Below are positions 52,330 to 61,134 of a stretch of 64,000 nucleotides of DNA, in pieces; the stretch's first letter is position 1; each line of letters begins with the position of its first letter. The notes beneath the pieces were generated by a model. It searched no databases. It saw only the letters and a program-made list of their open reading frames with translations, and had not been told where the DNA came from. A program made the position numbers and the translations under genes. The stretch comes from Hyphomicrobium_A sp963726795 (GTDB taxonomy: Bacteria > Pseudomonadota > Alphaproteobacteria > Rhizobiales > Hyphomicrobiaceae): NCBI GenBank assembly GCA_963726795.1, contig CAVSDD010000003.1:620001-684000 (forward strand). Direction: 5' to 3'.

Positions 52330-53673
52330 GTGGCATTTAGAAAATCCGACCAAGGCCGCCTGAGCGTGAGCGCCGACCTCAAATGGCCGGCGGGCGTCAC
52401 GCCGCCGCCCGAGTTCCAGACCGCGGTCGATTTCGCGCGCGACGACGAGGGCCACCTGTTCGTCACCGGGCGGGCCGGCACTGGGAAGTCGACGCTTCTG
52501 CGCGCCTGCGCGAGCATGATCACGCGAGGAGGCGGTCGTGCTGGCGCCGACGGGCTTGCGGCGGTCAACGTCGGCGGCCAGACCATCCATTCGTTCTTCG
52601 GCTTTCCGCCACGGCTTATCCGCTCCGACGACATCCGCCGCAGCCGCAACGGGCGACTGATGCGCAAGCTCAAGGCTCATCATCATCGACGAGGTGTCGA
52701 TGGTGCGCTCCGACCTGATGTGGGCCATCGACCAGTCGCTGCGCATCAACCGCGGGCGCCCGCGCGAAGCCTTCGGCGGCGTGCGCCTGCTTCTGTTCGG
52801 CGATCTGCACCAGTTGCCGCCGGTGGTGCAGGGCGCGGAGGTCGCCGAGCACCTCGAAAGCGCGCACGGCGGGCCGTTCTTCTTCCCGGTGCCGGCTCTG
52901 ATGGAAGGCGCCGGCGTATCCGCTCATCGAGCTCGAGCACGTGTTCCGCCAGAGCGACGAGACGCTGCTGCGCGTGCTCAATCGCGTGCGCGACGGCGAG
53001 GCGACCGAGGAGGATCTCGAGGTCCTCAACGAGCGCGCGCACGCCATCCGCACGCTCGGCGAGGGCGACGCCTACGTCATCCTCACGCCGACCAACGCCG
53101 CCGCCCAGCGCATCAACATGGCCTACCTCGAGGCGTTGCCCGGCAACGTGACGCCGTATGAGGCCGGCATCACCGGCGAGTTCGGCGACAGCGCGCATCC
53201 GACGGATGCGACGCTGCTCTTGAAGGTCGGGCGCCAAGGTGATCCTTCTGCGCAACGACCCGGACCGACGGTGGGTCAACGGCTCCATCGCGCGTATCGC
53301 GCGGCTGGAGAAATCGCGCGTGTGGATCGAGATCGACGGCAAGGTGCACGAGATCGAACCGGCGTCGTGGGAGGCGCGCCGCTACGCCTTCGACCAGGCA
53401 GCCGAGAAGATCGAGGAAAAGGTCACCGGCACGTTCCGGCAGTTCCCGCTGCGGCATGCGTGGGCGCTGACCATCCACAAGTCGCAGGGGCTCACGCTCG
53501 ACCGCGTCTATATCGATCTCGGGCGCGGAACCTTTGCCCACGGTCAGGCGTACGTCGCCTTGTCGCGGTGCCGATCCCTCGAGGGCCTTGCGCTCGCCAG
53601 GCCCTTGCGACCGTCGGACATTCTTTTCGACCGCTCGGCCATGGGCTACCGCGACAAATTCCCGCGTCTCTAG
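52330..53673 (+). CDS. PIF1/RecD-like superfamily 1 DNA helicase (five apparent frameshifts)
   Basis: Walker A FVTGRAGTGKSTLLRACA, motif Ia VVLAPTGLAAVNVGGQTIHS, Walker B IIDEVSMVRSDLMWAID, LLLFGDLHQLPPVV, and C-terminal motifs HAWALTIHKSQGLTLDRVYI and GQAYVALSRCRSLEGL. This is the layout of small PIF1/RecD2-like 5'-3' helicases, which act in recombination or replication-fork work. The frame breaks near 52525, 52555, 52677, 52913 and 53232 (four insertions, one deletion); corrected length is about 446 residues. No domain is lost, so the gene is probably intact. GTG/ATG start near 52330 needs confirmation. Confidence 0.82.
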
Positions 53674-53776
53674 CTTGCGCCGGATCAATTCCCCTTTGCG
53701 GCGATTTCGCTAGCAGAACGACGCGGGGCCGGGAGGCGGCTCATCGTGGCGTTAAGCCTTGAGAAACCAATTATAT

Positions 53777-53825
53777 TGCGTTGCAATAGTTTTATGTTGC
53801 AACGCACAAAAACATCCGCTATATG
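53777..53825 (+). promoter_or_regulatory. Phasin promoter with GTTGCAA/TTGCAAC operator
   Basis: TGCGTTGCAA (53777-53786) and TTGCAACGCA (53797-53806) form a perfect 10-bp inverted repeat with a 10-nt spacer. The right arm contains the likely -35 box (TTGCAA, 53797-53802), 17 nt from TATATG (53820-53825). A protein on the palindrome would block the promoter. PhaR, the polyhydroxybutyrate repressor, recognises TGC-rich sequences, so PhaR is the obvious candidate. Confidence 0.55.
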
Positions 53826-53917
53826 ATTGATGCCACATGGCTCCCTCGAGCGAAATCCATTCAGCGACCAGACGAGCCGCCCGTCGCGTTCCACGCCCCT
53901 TCACATTGGAGACCGTC

Positions 53918-54373
53918 ATGACCGACCAATTCACCCGCCAGGCCCAAGACATGCTGGCCGCCGCCAAAGAGGCGCGCATCCCCGAGAACGTCCAAGCCTT
54001 CGCCGAGGACAGCGTCGCCAAGACCCGCGAGGCCTATTCCAAGATGAGCGCCGCCACCAAGGACGGCGTCAAAGCCATGCAGGAGATCGCGCTTGCCGCG
54101 CAGGCCGGCGCCAAGACCTTCGGCGAGAAGATCCTGCACAACGCCACCGTCAATGCGGAGGCGGCCTTCGACGCCGCTGAGGCCATGGCCCGCGCCAAGA
54201 CCGTGCCCGAAATGGCGCGCCTGCAGGCCACCTTCATCCAGCAGCAGCTCGCCACCGCCAGCTCGCAGACGAAAGAGTTTTTCGAGCTGTCGAACAAGAT
54301 CGGTCGCCAGACGCTGGAGAGCATGAACGCCGTCGCCAGCAAGACCTTCGACCAGATCAAGAACGCCGGCTGA
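53918..54373 (+). CDS. Phasin
   Basis: A 151-residue phasin: MTDQFTRQAQDMLAAAKEAR, IPENVQAFAEDSVAKTREAY, then long amphipathic helices (GVKAMQEIALAAQAGAKTFG, MARLQATFIQQQLATASSQT, ESMNAVASKTFDQIK). Phasins coat polyhydroxyalkanoate granules and control their number. ATG 53918 is the standard start; an upstream in-frame ATG at 53837 is unlikely. The promoter palindrome and the terminator at 54421 make it a monocistronic unit. Confidence 0.88.
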   Translation: MTDQFTRQAQDMLAAAKEARIPENVQAFAEDSVAKTREAYSKMSAATKDGVKAMQEIALAAQAGAKTFGEKILHNATVNAEAAFDAAEAMARAKTVPEMARLQATFIQQQLATASSQTKEFFELSNKIGRQTLESMNAVASKTFDQIKNAG

Positions 54374-54420
54374 ACGTCGGGCTCGAGCGATCGACCTGTA
54401 CCATCATTGCCGCACGCTAG

Positions 54421-54458
54421 AAGGAGCCCGCACCAGATGCCGGGCTCCTTTTTAGTTT
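54421..54458 (+). terminator. Rho-independent terminator after the phasin gene
   Basis: AAGGAGCCCG and CGGGCTCCTT form a perfect 10-bp stem with a 10-nt loop, followed by TTTAGTTTT. It lies 47 bp after the phasin stop. Confidence 0.8.
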
Positions 54459-54552
54459 TCTGTGGCCCGACTTTCGGCAAACTGTTACTTCCCAATAAGA
54501 CAGGGAAATCCGGGCCGGCCGCTCGGCCGGTCCGCTCAACGCGAAATCTTCG

Positions 54553-55062
54553 ATGCTGGGCGCGAGCGCACATTGCGAGATCCGCCGGGGCAACCTCACG
54601 GACGCGCCGGCACTGAGCGAGGTCTTTCGCCAGACGTGGAGTCAGGCGTACCTCGGCATCATTCCCCAATCGCACCTCGAGAGCATGATCCGCCGCCGCG
54701 GCGCCGACTGGTGGACGACGACGATCAAGTCCGGCAACGGCGTTCTGGTACTGCAGGTCGGTGGCGAGGTCACCGGCTACGCGACGCTCGGTGCGGCGCG
54801 AGTGCGGGGCGAGTACGAGGGCGAGATCTACGAAATCTACGTTACCCCGACGCACCAGGGCCTTGGTTTCGGCGAGCGCCTGTTCGAGGCCTGCCGCCAC
54901 CAGCTCGACACGCGCCAGATGTGCGGCCTCATCGTCTGGGCTCTCGCCGACAACACCACGGCCGCCGACTTCTACTGGCGGCGCGGCGGGCGCCCGGTCG
55001 GCGTCGGCTTCGAGCGTTTCGGCGCGCGCAAGCTCAAGAAGATCGCCTACGCCTGGGATTGA
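54553..55062 (+). CDS. GNAT family N-acetyltransferase
   Basis: A 169-residue acetyltransferase with the acetyl-CoA-binding motif A (IYEIYVTPTHQGLGFGERLF, pattern Q-x-x-G-x-G/A) and a C-terminal NTTAADFYWRRGGRPVG segment typical of the family. The acceptor is unknown. It lies between the phasin terminator and dapB, probably its own unit. Confidence 0.82.
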   Translation: MLGASAHCEIRRGNLTDAPALSEVFRQTWSQAYLGIIPQSHLESMIRRRGADWWTTTIKSGNGVLVLQVGGEVTGYATLGAARVRGEYEGEIYEIYVTPTHQGLGFGERLFEACRHQLDTRQMCGLIVWALADNTTAADFYWRRGGRPVGVGFERFGARKLKKIAYAWD

Positions 55063-55185
55063 CCCGGCGGCGCGCCGTGCCTCCTTCATCCCCTGCGCTG
55101 CCGACGCTCGGCCGAGCGCCCTTCCTATCGCCCGGGTGCGTTGCTATACCCCGCCCCACTCTCGCCGTTCGAACCTGAGGTCCCG

Positions 55186-55983
55186 ATGAAGATCGCCGTG
55201 ATGGGGGTTGCCGGCCGCATGGGCCAGGAGCTCGTGCGCGCGGTCCACGGCGCGCCGGGGTGCACGATCTCGGGCGCGGTCGAGCGGCCGGAGTCCCCCG
55301 CGATAGGTCAGGACGTGGGCGTGCTGGCCGGCATCGGGCCGCTCGGCATCGCGGTCACCGCCGATGCGCTGGAGGCCATCGTCGGCTCCGAAGGCATCCT
55401 CGACTTCACGACCCCGAAATCGACCGTCGAGTTTGCCGGCCTTGCCGCCAATGCGCGCGTCGTTCACGTCATCGGAACCACCGGGCTCAAAGAGGCCGAT
55501 GAGGTGCAGATCGCTGCCGCCGCGCGCCACGCCCCCATCATCAAGGCCGGCAACATGAGCCTCGGCGTTAACCTTCTGGTCGCCGTCACCCGCCGCGTCG
55601 CGGAGGCGCTGGACGAGGACTTCGACATCGAGATCGTCGAGATGCACCACAGGGACAAGGTCGACGCACCCTCCGGCACCGCGCTCATGCTGGGCGCGGC
55701 TGCTGCCCAGGGGCGCGGCGTCAACCTCGCCGAGCATTCCGTGCGCGCCCGCGACGGCGTGACGGGGCCGCGCAGGCGCGGCGACATCGGCTTTGCCAGC
55801 CTGCGCGGCGGCAGCGTCGTCGGCGACCACAGGGTGATCCTCGCCGGCCCCGGCGAGCGCATCGAGATTGCGCACCTCGCCGCCGATCGCAGCATCTTCG
55901 CGCGCGGCGCCGTGAAGGCGCTGCTATGGGGCCGGGGGCGGCCACCGGGCCTCTACTCGATGTCCGACGTGCTGGGCCTCTAG
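55186..55983 (+). CDS. dapB: 4-hydroxy-tetrahydrodipicolinate reductase
   Basis: A 265-residue enzyme of lysine/diaminopimelate synthesis. Nucleotide-binding KIAVMGVAGRMGQELVRAV, GTTGLKEADEV, and the catalytic HHRDKVDAPSGTALML motif with conserved His and Lys. RRGDIGFASLRGGSVVGDH and RSIFARGAVKALLW at the C-terminus are typical. ATG 55186 is chosen. It ends 17 bp before gpmA. Asd, which acts earlier in the same pathway, lies 2.6 kb downstream. Confidence 0.95.
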   Translation: MKIAVMGVAGRMGQELVRAVHGAPGCTISGAVERPESPAIGQDVGVLAGIGPLGIAVTADALEAIVGSEGILDFTTPKSTVEFAGLAANARVVHVIGTTGLKEADEVQIAAAARHAPIIKAGNMSLGVNLLVAVTRRVAEALDEDFDIEIVEMHHRDKVDAPSGTALMLGAAAAQGRGVNLAEHSVRARDGVTGPRRRGDIGFASLRGGSVVGDHRVILAGPGERIEIAHLAADRSIFARGAVKALLWGRGRPPGLYSMSDVLGL

Positions 55984-56000
55984 AGCTGGAGACCGACCGC

Positions 56001-56675
56001 GTGGCCCCGACGGATGATCGCAATCACACGCTCGTGCTGATCCGGCACGGCGAGAGCGAGTGGAACCGCCGCAACCTCTTCACCGGCTGGCACAACCCTG
56101 ACCTGTCCGAAAAGGGTCTGATTGAGGCGCTCGTCGCGGCGCGGCTGCTCAAGGCCGCGGGCATGCGCTTCGACGCCGCCTTCACCAGCGTCCTGAAGCG
56201 CGCGCAGCGGACGCTCGAGATCATCCTGTCCGAAATCGGCCAACCCGACCTCGCCATCACCTGCAGCGAGGCGCTCAACGAGCGCCACTACGGCGACCTG
56301 TGCGGCCTCAACAAGGACGAGGCGCGCGATCGCTGGGGCGAGCAGCAGGTCGAGGTCTGGCGCCGCAGCTACGATGTGCCGCCGCCCGGCGGCGAGAGCC
56401 TGCAGGATACCGCCGAGCGCGTGATCCCCTACTACCAGCAGGTGATCTGGCCTCAGCTCAAGGGCGGCAAGACCGTGATCGTGTCGGCGCACGGCAACTC
56501 CCTGCGCGCGCTCATCATGCAGCTCGAAGGGCTCACCTCCGAGGAGATTCTCGACCGCGAGCTTGCGACGGGGGCACCGATCGTCTACCGGCTCGATGAG
56601 GTCGGTGCCGTGGCAGAGCGCAAGGATCTGCTTCCTCGCCGCAGCCTGGAAGCGCCTCCCGAGGACGTAATTTAA
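56001..56675 (+). CDS. gpmA: 2,3-bisphosphoglycerate-dependent phosphoglycerate mutase
   Basis: A 224-residue histidine phosphatase-superfamily mutase of glycolysis. Catalytic LVLIRHGESEWNRRNLFTGW, the second His in VSAHGNSLRALI, and NERHYGDLCGLNKDEAR (dPGM hallmark). GTG 56001 is preferred because it places MAPTDDRNHTLVLI right before the catalytic motif. Seventeen bp after dapB. The frame is intact. Confidence 0.93.
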   Translation: MAPTDDRNHTLVLIRHGESEWNRRNLFTGWHNPDLSEKGLIEALVAARLLKAAGMRFDAAFTSVLKRAQRTLEIILSEIGQPDLAITCSEALNERHYGDLCGLNKDEARDRWGEQQVEVWRRSYDVPPPGGESLQDTAERVIPYYQQVIWPQLKGGKTVIVSAHGNSLRALIMQLEGLTSEEILDRELATGAPIVYRLDEVGAVAERKDLLPRRSLEAPPEDVI

Positions 56676-56687
56676 GCGGAGCCGATC

Positions 56688-57278
56688 ATGGCAAGTCTCG
56701 GCGAACTGTCCGGCGATGGCGCCAACAAGGGGCGCGAGCGGCTGATTGCCGTCTACATCGCCATCCTGGCGGTCGCGCTTTCCGTCTGCAGCGTCGGCGG
56801 CGGCAATGCCACCAAGGACGCCACCGCCCGCAACATCGAGGCCTCCAACGCCTGGGCGTTCTTCCAGGCGAAGAACATCCGCCGCAACGATGTACACATC
56901 GAGATTGGCGATCTCGAGCTGCGACTCGCCACCGAGCCGAACCTTGCGGAGGCAGCGCGCACGGCGATCGGCGACAAGCTCAAGCAGTACCGCGAGCAGG
57001 AGGCGCGGCTCACCTCCGAGCCGGATACGGGCGACGGCCTCAAGGAGCTCATGGCCAAAGGCAAGGCGCTCGAGACGCAGCGCGACAAGGCCATGCGCAA
57101 GGATCCCTACTTCGACTACGGGCAGGCGCTCCTGCAGATCGCCATCGTGCTGGCCTCGGTGTCGATCATCACCGGCGGGTCGATGCTGCTGCTAATGAGC
57201 GGTGTATTGGCGGCCGGCGGCCTCATCTCAATGCTGAACGGCTTCGTCCTGCTCTATACGCTGCCCTTCATCGGCTGA
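56688..57278 (+). CDS. DUF4337 membrane protein
   Basis: A 196-residue DUF4337 protein: one N-terminal membrane segment (LIAVYIAILAVALSVCSV), then NATKDATARNIEASNAWAFF, an acidic/basic helical domain, and two C-terminal membrane segments (ALLQIAIVLASVSIITGGSM; MSGVLAAGGLISMLNGFVLL). The function is unknown; the tail suggests a bundle facing the cytoplasm. Twelve bp after gpmA. Confidence 0.85.
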   Translation: MASLGELSGDGANKGRERLIAVYIAILAVALSVCSVGGGNATKDATARNIEASNAWAFFQAKNIRRNDVHIEIGDLELRLATEPNLAEAARTAIGDKLKQYREQEARLTSEPDTGDGLKELMAKGKALETQRDKAMRKDPYFDYGQALLQIAIVLASVSIITGGSMLLLMSGVLAAGGLISMLNGFVLLYTLPFIG

Positions 57279-57361
57279 GCGCGTCCGCTTGCCGTGGACC
57301 TGCCCGGCCGCTAGCACTGTCGCGCGCCAAGCCAACCAACCGATCGAACGAGACAGTCCCA

Positions 57362-58477
57362 ATGACCACGCACCGCCTGCTGCTCTTGCCCGGAGACGGG
57401 ATCGGCGTCGAAACCGTCGCGGAGGTCGAGCGCGTCATTGCGTTCTTCAACAAGAACGCCAAGGGCGGCACGTTCGAGACCGAGAGCGACCTCGTCGGCG
57501 GCGCGGCGATCGACAAGCACGGCACCTCGCTGACGGACGAGGCCATGGCCAAGGCCGAGAGATCGGGCGCGGTGATCTTCGGCGCCGTGGGCGGCCCGAA
57601 GTGGGACAAGGTGCCCTATGCGATCCGCCCGGAGGCCGGGCTTCTGCGCCTGCGCAAGGATCTCGGCCTCTTCGCCAACCTGCGCCCCGCGATCTGCTAT
57701 CCGGCGCTTGCGGATGCCTCCTCGCTCAAGCGCGAGCTGGTCGAGGGCCTCGACATCATGATCGTGCGCGAGCTCACGGGCGGGGTGTATTTCGGCGAGC
57801 CCAAGGAGATCGTAACGCTGGAGAACGGCGAGAAGCGTGCGGTCGATACGCAGGTGTACACGACGCACGAGATCGAGCGCATCGCGCGCGTCGCCTTCGA
57901 CCTCGCGCGCAAACGCTCCAACAGGGTGCACTCGGCGGAAAAACGCAACGTGATGAAGACGGGCGTGCTGTGGAACGAGGTGGTGACGGCAACGCACAAG
58001 ACGTATGCGCCCGACGTCGAGCTGCAGCACATCCTCGCCGACAACTGCGCCATGCAGCTTGTGCGCAACCCCAAGCAATTCGACGTCATCGTGACCGACA
58101 ACCTGTTCGGCGATGTGCTCTCCGACGAGGCGGCGATGGCCACGGGCTCGCTCGGCATGCTGGCGTCGGCCTCGCTCGGCGCACCCGATAGCAAGACCGG
58201 CCGGCGCAAGGCACTCTACGAGCCCGTGCACGGCTCGGCGCCCGACATCGCGGGCAAGGGCCTCGCCAACCCGATCGCGACCATCGCCTCGTTCGGCATG
58301 GCGCTGCGCTACTCCTTCGACATGGGGGCCGCGGCCGACCTGCTCGACAAGGCGATCGCCAACGCGCTGGCGGCGGGGCTGCGCACCCCCGACATCATGC
58401 AGCCGGGCATGCGCAAGGTCGGCACCGCCGAGATGGGCGGAGCCATCGTCGCCGAGCTCGCCAAGCTGGCGGCCTAG
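57362..58477 (+). CDS. leuB: 3-isopropylmalate dehydrogenase
   Basis: A 371-residue NAD-dependent decarboxylating dehydrogenase of leucine synthesis. LLLLPGDGIGVETV, ELTGGVYFGEPKEI, DNLFGDVLSDEAAM and GSAPDIAGKGLANP are the family hallmarks, with substrate-contacting Arg residues in LRLRKDLGLFANLRP. The frame is intact. asd follows 146 bp downstream. Confidence 0.96.
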   Translation: MTTHRLLLLPGDGIGVETVAEVERVIAFFNKNAKGGTFETESDLVGGAAIDKHGTSLTDEAMAKAERSGAVIFGAVGGPKWDKVPYAIRPEAGLLRLRKDLGLFANLRPAICYPALADASSLKRELVEGLDIMIVRELTGGVYFGEPKEIVTLENGEKRAVDTQVYTTHEIERIARVAFDLARKRSNRVHSAEKRNVMKTGVLWNEVVTATHKTYAPDVELQHILADNCAMQLVRNPKQFDVIVTDNLFGDVLSDEAAMATGSLGMLASASLGAPDSKTGRRKALYEPVHGSAPDIAGKGLANPIATIASFGMALRYSFDMGAAADLLDKAIANALAAGLRTPDIMQPGMRKVGTAEMGGAIVAELAKLAA

Positions 58478-58623
58478 CGGCGATGTGGGACCCTGTTCGC
58501 CTGCCCACCAATAGAACCTTGCAACGGGCGGCCGCGGCGCGTAAGTGAACGCCCGCGGAAGCGCTTGGGGGCCCAAAGGGCTCCGGCGCCGCGCCGCTCA
58601 TACAGGCCAATTCGGGAAGAGCC

Positions 58624-59652
58624 ATGGGCTACAAGATTGCCGTCGTCGGAGCCACGGGGAACGTGGGCCGCGAGATGCTGAACGTGCTGGACGAGCGCAA
58701 GTTTCCGGCCGACGAGGTCTACGCCATCGCCTCGCGCCGCTCGCTCGGCGTCGAGGTCTCTTTCGGCGACCGCACGCTCAAATGCCGCGACCTCGAGCAG
58801 TTCGATTTCTCCAAGGTGGACCTCTGCCTGATGTCGGCCGGCTCGGCCGTGTCGAAGGAATGGTCGCCGCGCATCGGCGCCAAGGGCTGCATCGTCATCG
58901 ATAACTCCTCCGCCTGGCGCTACGACCAGGACGTGCCGCTGATCGTGCCGGAGGTGAATGCCGACGCCGTCAGCGGCTACGCCAAGAAGAACATCATCGC
59001 CAACCCGAACTGCTCGACCGCCCAGCTCGTCGTCGTGCTGAAGCCGCTGCACGACGCCGCCAAGATCAAGCGCGTCGTCGTTGCCACCTACCAGTCTGTG
59101 TCGGGCGCGGGCAAGGAGGCGATGGACGAGCTGTGGCAGCAGACCAAGGGCATGTACGTCCCCGGCCAGGAGACCGAGCCGCAGAAGTTCCCCAAGCAGA
59201 TCGCCTTCAATTGCATTCCTCACATCGACGTCTTCATGGAGGACGGCTACACGAAGGAGGAATGGAAGATGCTGGTCGAGACCAAGAAGATCCTCGATCC
59301 GCGCATCAAGCTGACGGCGACGTGCGTGCGCGTGCCGGTGTTCGTCGGGCATTCGGAAGCGGTCAACATCGAGTTCGAGAAGCCGCTCAGCCCCGAGGCC
59401 GCGCGCGAGATCCTGCGCAACGCCCCCGGTATCGTCGTCGTCGACAAGCGCGAGCCCGGTGGCTACGTGACGCCGGTCGAGGCAGCCGGCGAGTTCGCGA
59501 CCTACGTCTCGCGCATTCGCGAGGACGCGACGGTCGAGAACGGGCTGTCGCTGTGGGTGGTGTCCGACAACCTCTTGAAGGGTGCGGCGCTCAACACGGT
59601 GCAAATCGCCGAGACGATCATCAACCGCAAGCTGATCCCCAACGCCGCCTGA
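58624..59652 (+). CDS. asd: Aspartate-semialdehyde dehydrogenase
   Basis: A 342-residue NADP-dependent enzyme making aspartate semialdehyde for lysine, methionine and threonine. KIAVVGATGNVGREMLNVL, catalytic Cys in NPNCSTAQLVVVLKPL, YQSVSGAGKEAMDEL and RVPVFVGHSEAVNIEF. ATG 58624 has a Shine-Dalgarno-like GGAAGAG nearby. The frame is intact. It shares a region with leuB and the dapB block, grouping the aspartate pathway and leucine synthesis. Confidence 0.96.
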   Translation: MGYKIAVVGATGNVGREMLNVLDERKFPADEVYAIASRRSLGVEVSFGDRTLKCRDLEQFDFSKVDLCLMSAGSAVSKEWSPRIGAKGCIVIDNSSAWRYDQDVPLIVPEVNADAVSGYAKKNIIANPNCSTAQLVVVLKPLHDAAKIKRVVVATYQSVSGAGKEAMDELWQQTKGMYVPGQETEPQKFPKQIAFNCIPHIDVFMEDGYTKEEWKMLVETKKILDPRIKLTATCVRVPVFVGHSEAVNIEFEKPLSPEAAREILRNAPGIVVVDKREPGGYVTPVEAAGEFATYVSRIREDATVENGLSLWVVSDNLLKGAALNTVQIAETIINRKLIPNAA

Positions 59653-59715
59653 GGTTGTGGCTCGCGTGCGCTCCCGAGGTGGCCTCGTGAGGCTGCCCGG
59701 CGGCGCCTCGCGGGC

Positions 59716-60198
59716 TCAGATCTTGCTGCCGGTCTCGTCCTGCATCTTGCCCAACGCCTCGACGATCAGGGTCAGATCCTGCAGGAAACGCTCCCGCTGC
59801 TGGCCGGGAAGCGCTGCCAGGATCTTGTCGTCGACGCGCTTTGCTAGAGGATCGGTCGCCTTGAGGATGCGCCAGCCTTCCTCGGTGAGCTTGACCGCGT
59901 AGGCGCGCGCGTCGTCCTTGGTGCGGCGGCGCTGCAGCAGGCCCTTTTTGAGCATGCGACGCACGATGTCGGCGAGCGTCGAGCGATCGACCCCCGTCTT
60001 CTCGACGAGGTGGGTCTGACTCAGACCTTCGTTCTGCGAGACGGCCAAGAGGACCGCGTATTGCCGCGGTGTGAGATCACCTTCGCCCATCTCCCCCTGG
60101 AAGACGTCGCTGGCGCATTGACCGGCCCGATGCAGCAAATGAATCGGAGATCGCTCCAGCCTGACGACCGCCATTTCCCGTGCCCTGTGCCGTGCCAT
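59716..60198 (-). CDS. MarR-family transcription regulator
   Basis: A 160-residue winged-helix regulator. LTPRQYAVLLAVSQNEGLSQ, HLVEKTGVDRSTLADIVRRM and the beta-wing LQRRRTKDDARAYAVKLTEE are the MarR core. No ligand-binding clue. ATG 60198 is chosen over a 58-residue upstream extension in the same frame that lacks family similarity. Convergent with asd. Confidence 0.88.
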   Translation of the reverse strand: MARHRAREMAVVRLERSPIHLLHRAGQCASDVFQGEMGEGDLTPRQYAVLLAVSQNEGLSQTHLVEKTGVDRSTLADIVRRMLKKGLLQRRRTKDDARAYAVKLTEEGWRILKATDPLAKRVDDKILAALPGQQRERFLQDLTLIVEALGKMQDETGSKI

Positions 60199-60438
60199 GG
60201 ATTGTCTTTGGTCAGGTCGGACAACGTCGAGCTTCCGCGTCCCGCGGCGTGCATCGACCCCCGCTGCCCCACCTTTGCCGTAGCGGAATAGGTAACCGTT
60301 CGATTTGGAGAAAATACCAGATTTGATCGTTCGTCTAGAGCAAAACGGGCGCTCGCGAAGAACAATTCGCAAGATAATAGTGTGGTTTACTGCGAATGCT
60401 GAGTATCTGTGTAACGACGATCCGCGAGGCGACGGCCG

Positions 60439-61023
60439 TTACTTAGCGGGCAGCTCGTATTGACGCAGGAGCCCGACCTGCGCGACCGCGAACGCCATCG
60501 TCAGCGGCATCACGGCGAACACTTTGAAGCTCACCCAGGTGTCGGTCGAGAACGAGCGCCACATCACCTCATTCAGCACCGCGAGGAATACAAAGAAGAA
60601 GGCCCAGCGCAGCGTCAACTTGCGCCAGCCTTCATCCGTCAGCCGGAAGACCTCGCCGAATATGACGCGCAGGAGCGATTGACCGGCGAACAGCCCGATG
60701 AAGAGCGCGCCCGCGAACAGCGCATTCACGATCGTCGGCTTGATCTTGATGAAGTGATCGTCCTGCAGCCACAGCGTGAGGCCGCCGAACACCATGACGC
60801 AGACGCCGGTCACGAGCGGCATGACGGAAACGCGCCCGAACAGTATGCGCGAGGCGATGAGCGAGGCGACGGTGGCACCCATGAAGACGCCCGTGCCCCA
60901 GAAGATGCCGGCGCGCGCATTCACGATGAAGAACACAACCAGCGGACCGACCTCGACGGCGAGCTTCAAAAGCTGGGCCTTGAGCGGCGCTTCCGTGGCT
61001 TTCGTGCTGGTCTCGTCTGCCAT
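60439..61023 (-). CDS. yciB: Inner-membrane septation protein A (YciB/IspZ)
   Basis: A 194-residue YciB/IspZ protein: KLAVEVGPLVVFFIVNARAG, VMPLVTGVCVMVFGGLTLWL, DDHFIKIKPTIVNALFAGAL and LRVIFGEVFRLTDEGWRKLT. Five or six membrane helices. The family is required for normal septation in Shigella and interacts with cell-envelope proteins. A larger paralogue lies 111 bp upstream on the same strand. Confidence 0.92.
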   Translation of the reverse strand: MADETSTKATEAPLKAQLLKLAVEVGPLVVFFIVNARAGIFWGTGVFMGATVASLIASRILFGRVSVMPLVTGVCVMVFGGLTLWLQDDHFIKIKPTIVNALFAGALFIGLFAGQSLLRVIFGEVFRLTDEGWRKLTLRWAFFFVFLAVLNEVMWRSFSTDTWVSFKVFAVMPLTMAFAVAQVGLLRQYELPAK

Positions 61024-61134
61024 GTCGTTCCTCTTCCCCGCAAAGGCCGCCCCAAGGCGCCCGTTGATTGTCGCTCAGATTGTGCCGTTTGGCGATTGCG
61101 CGGTTTTGGCGCGGATTTACAGCATTATCCGAGA

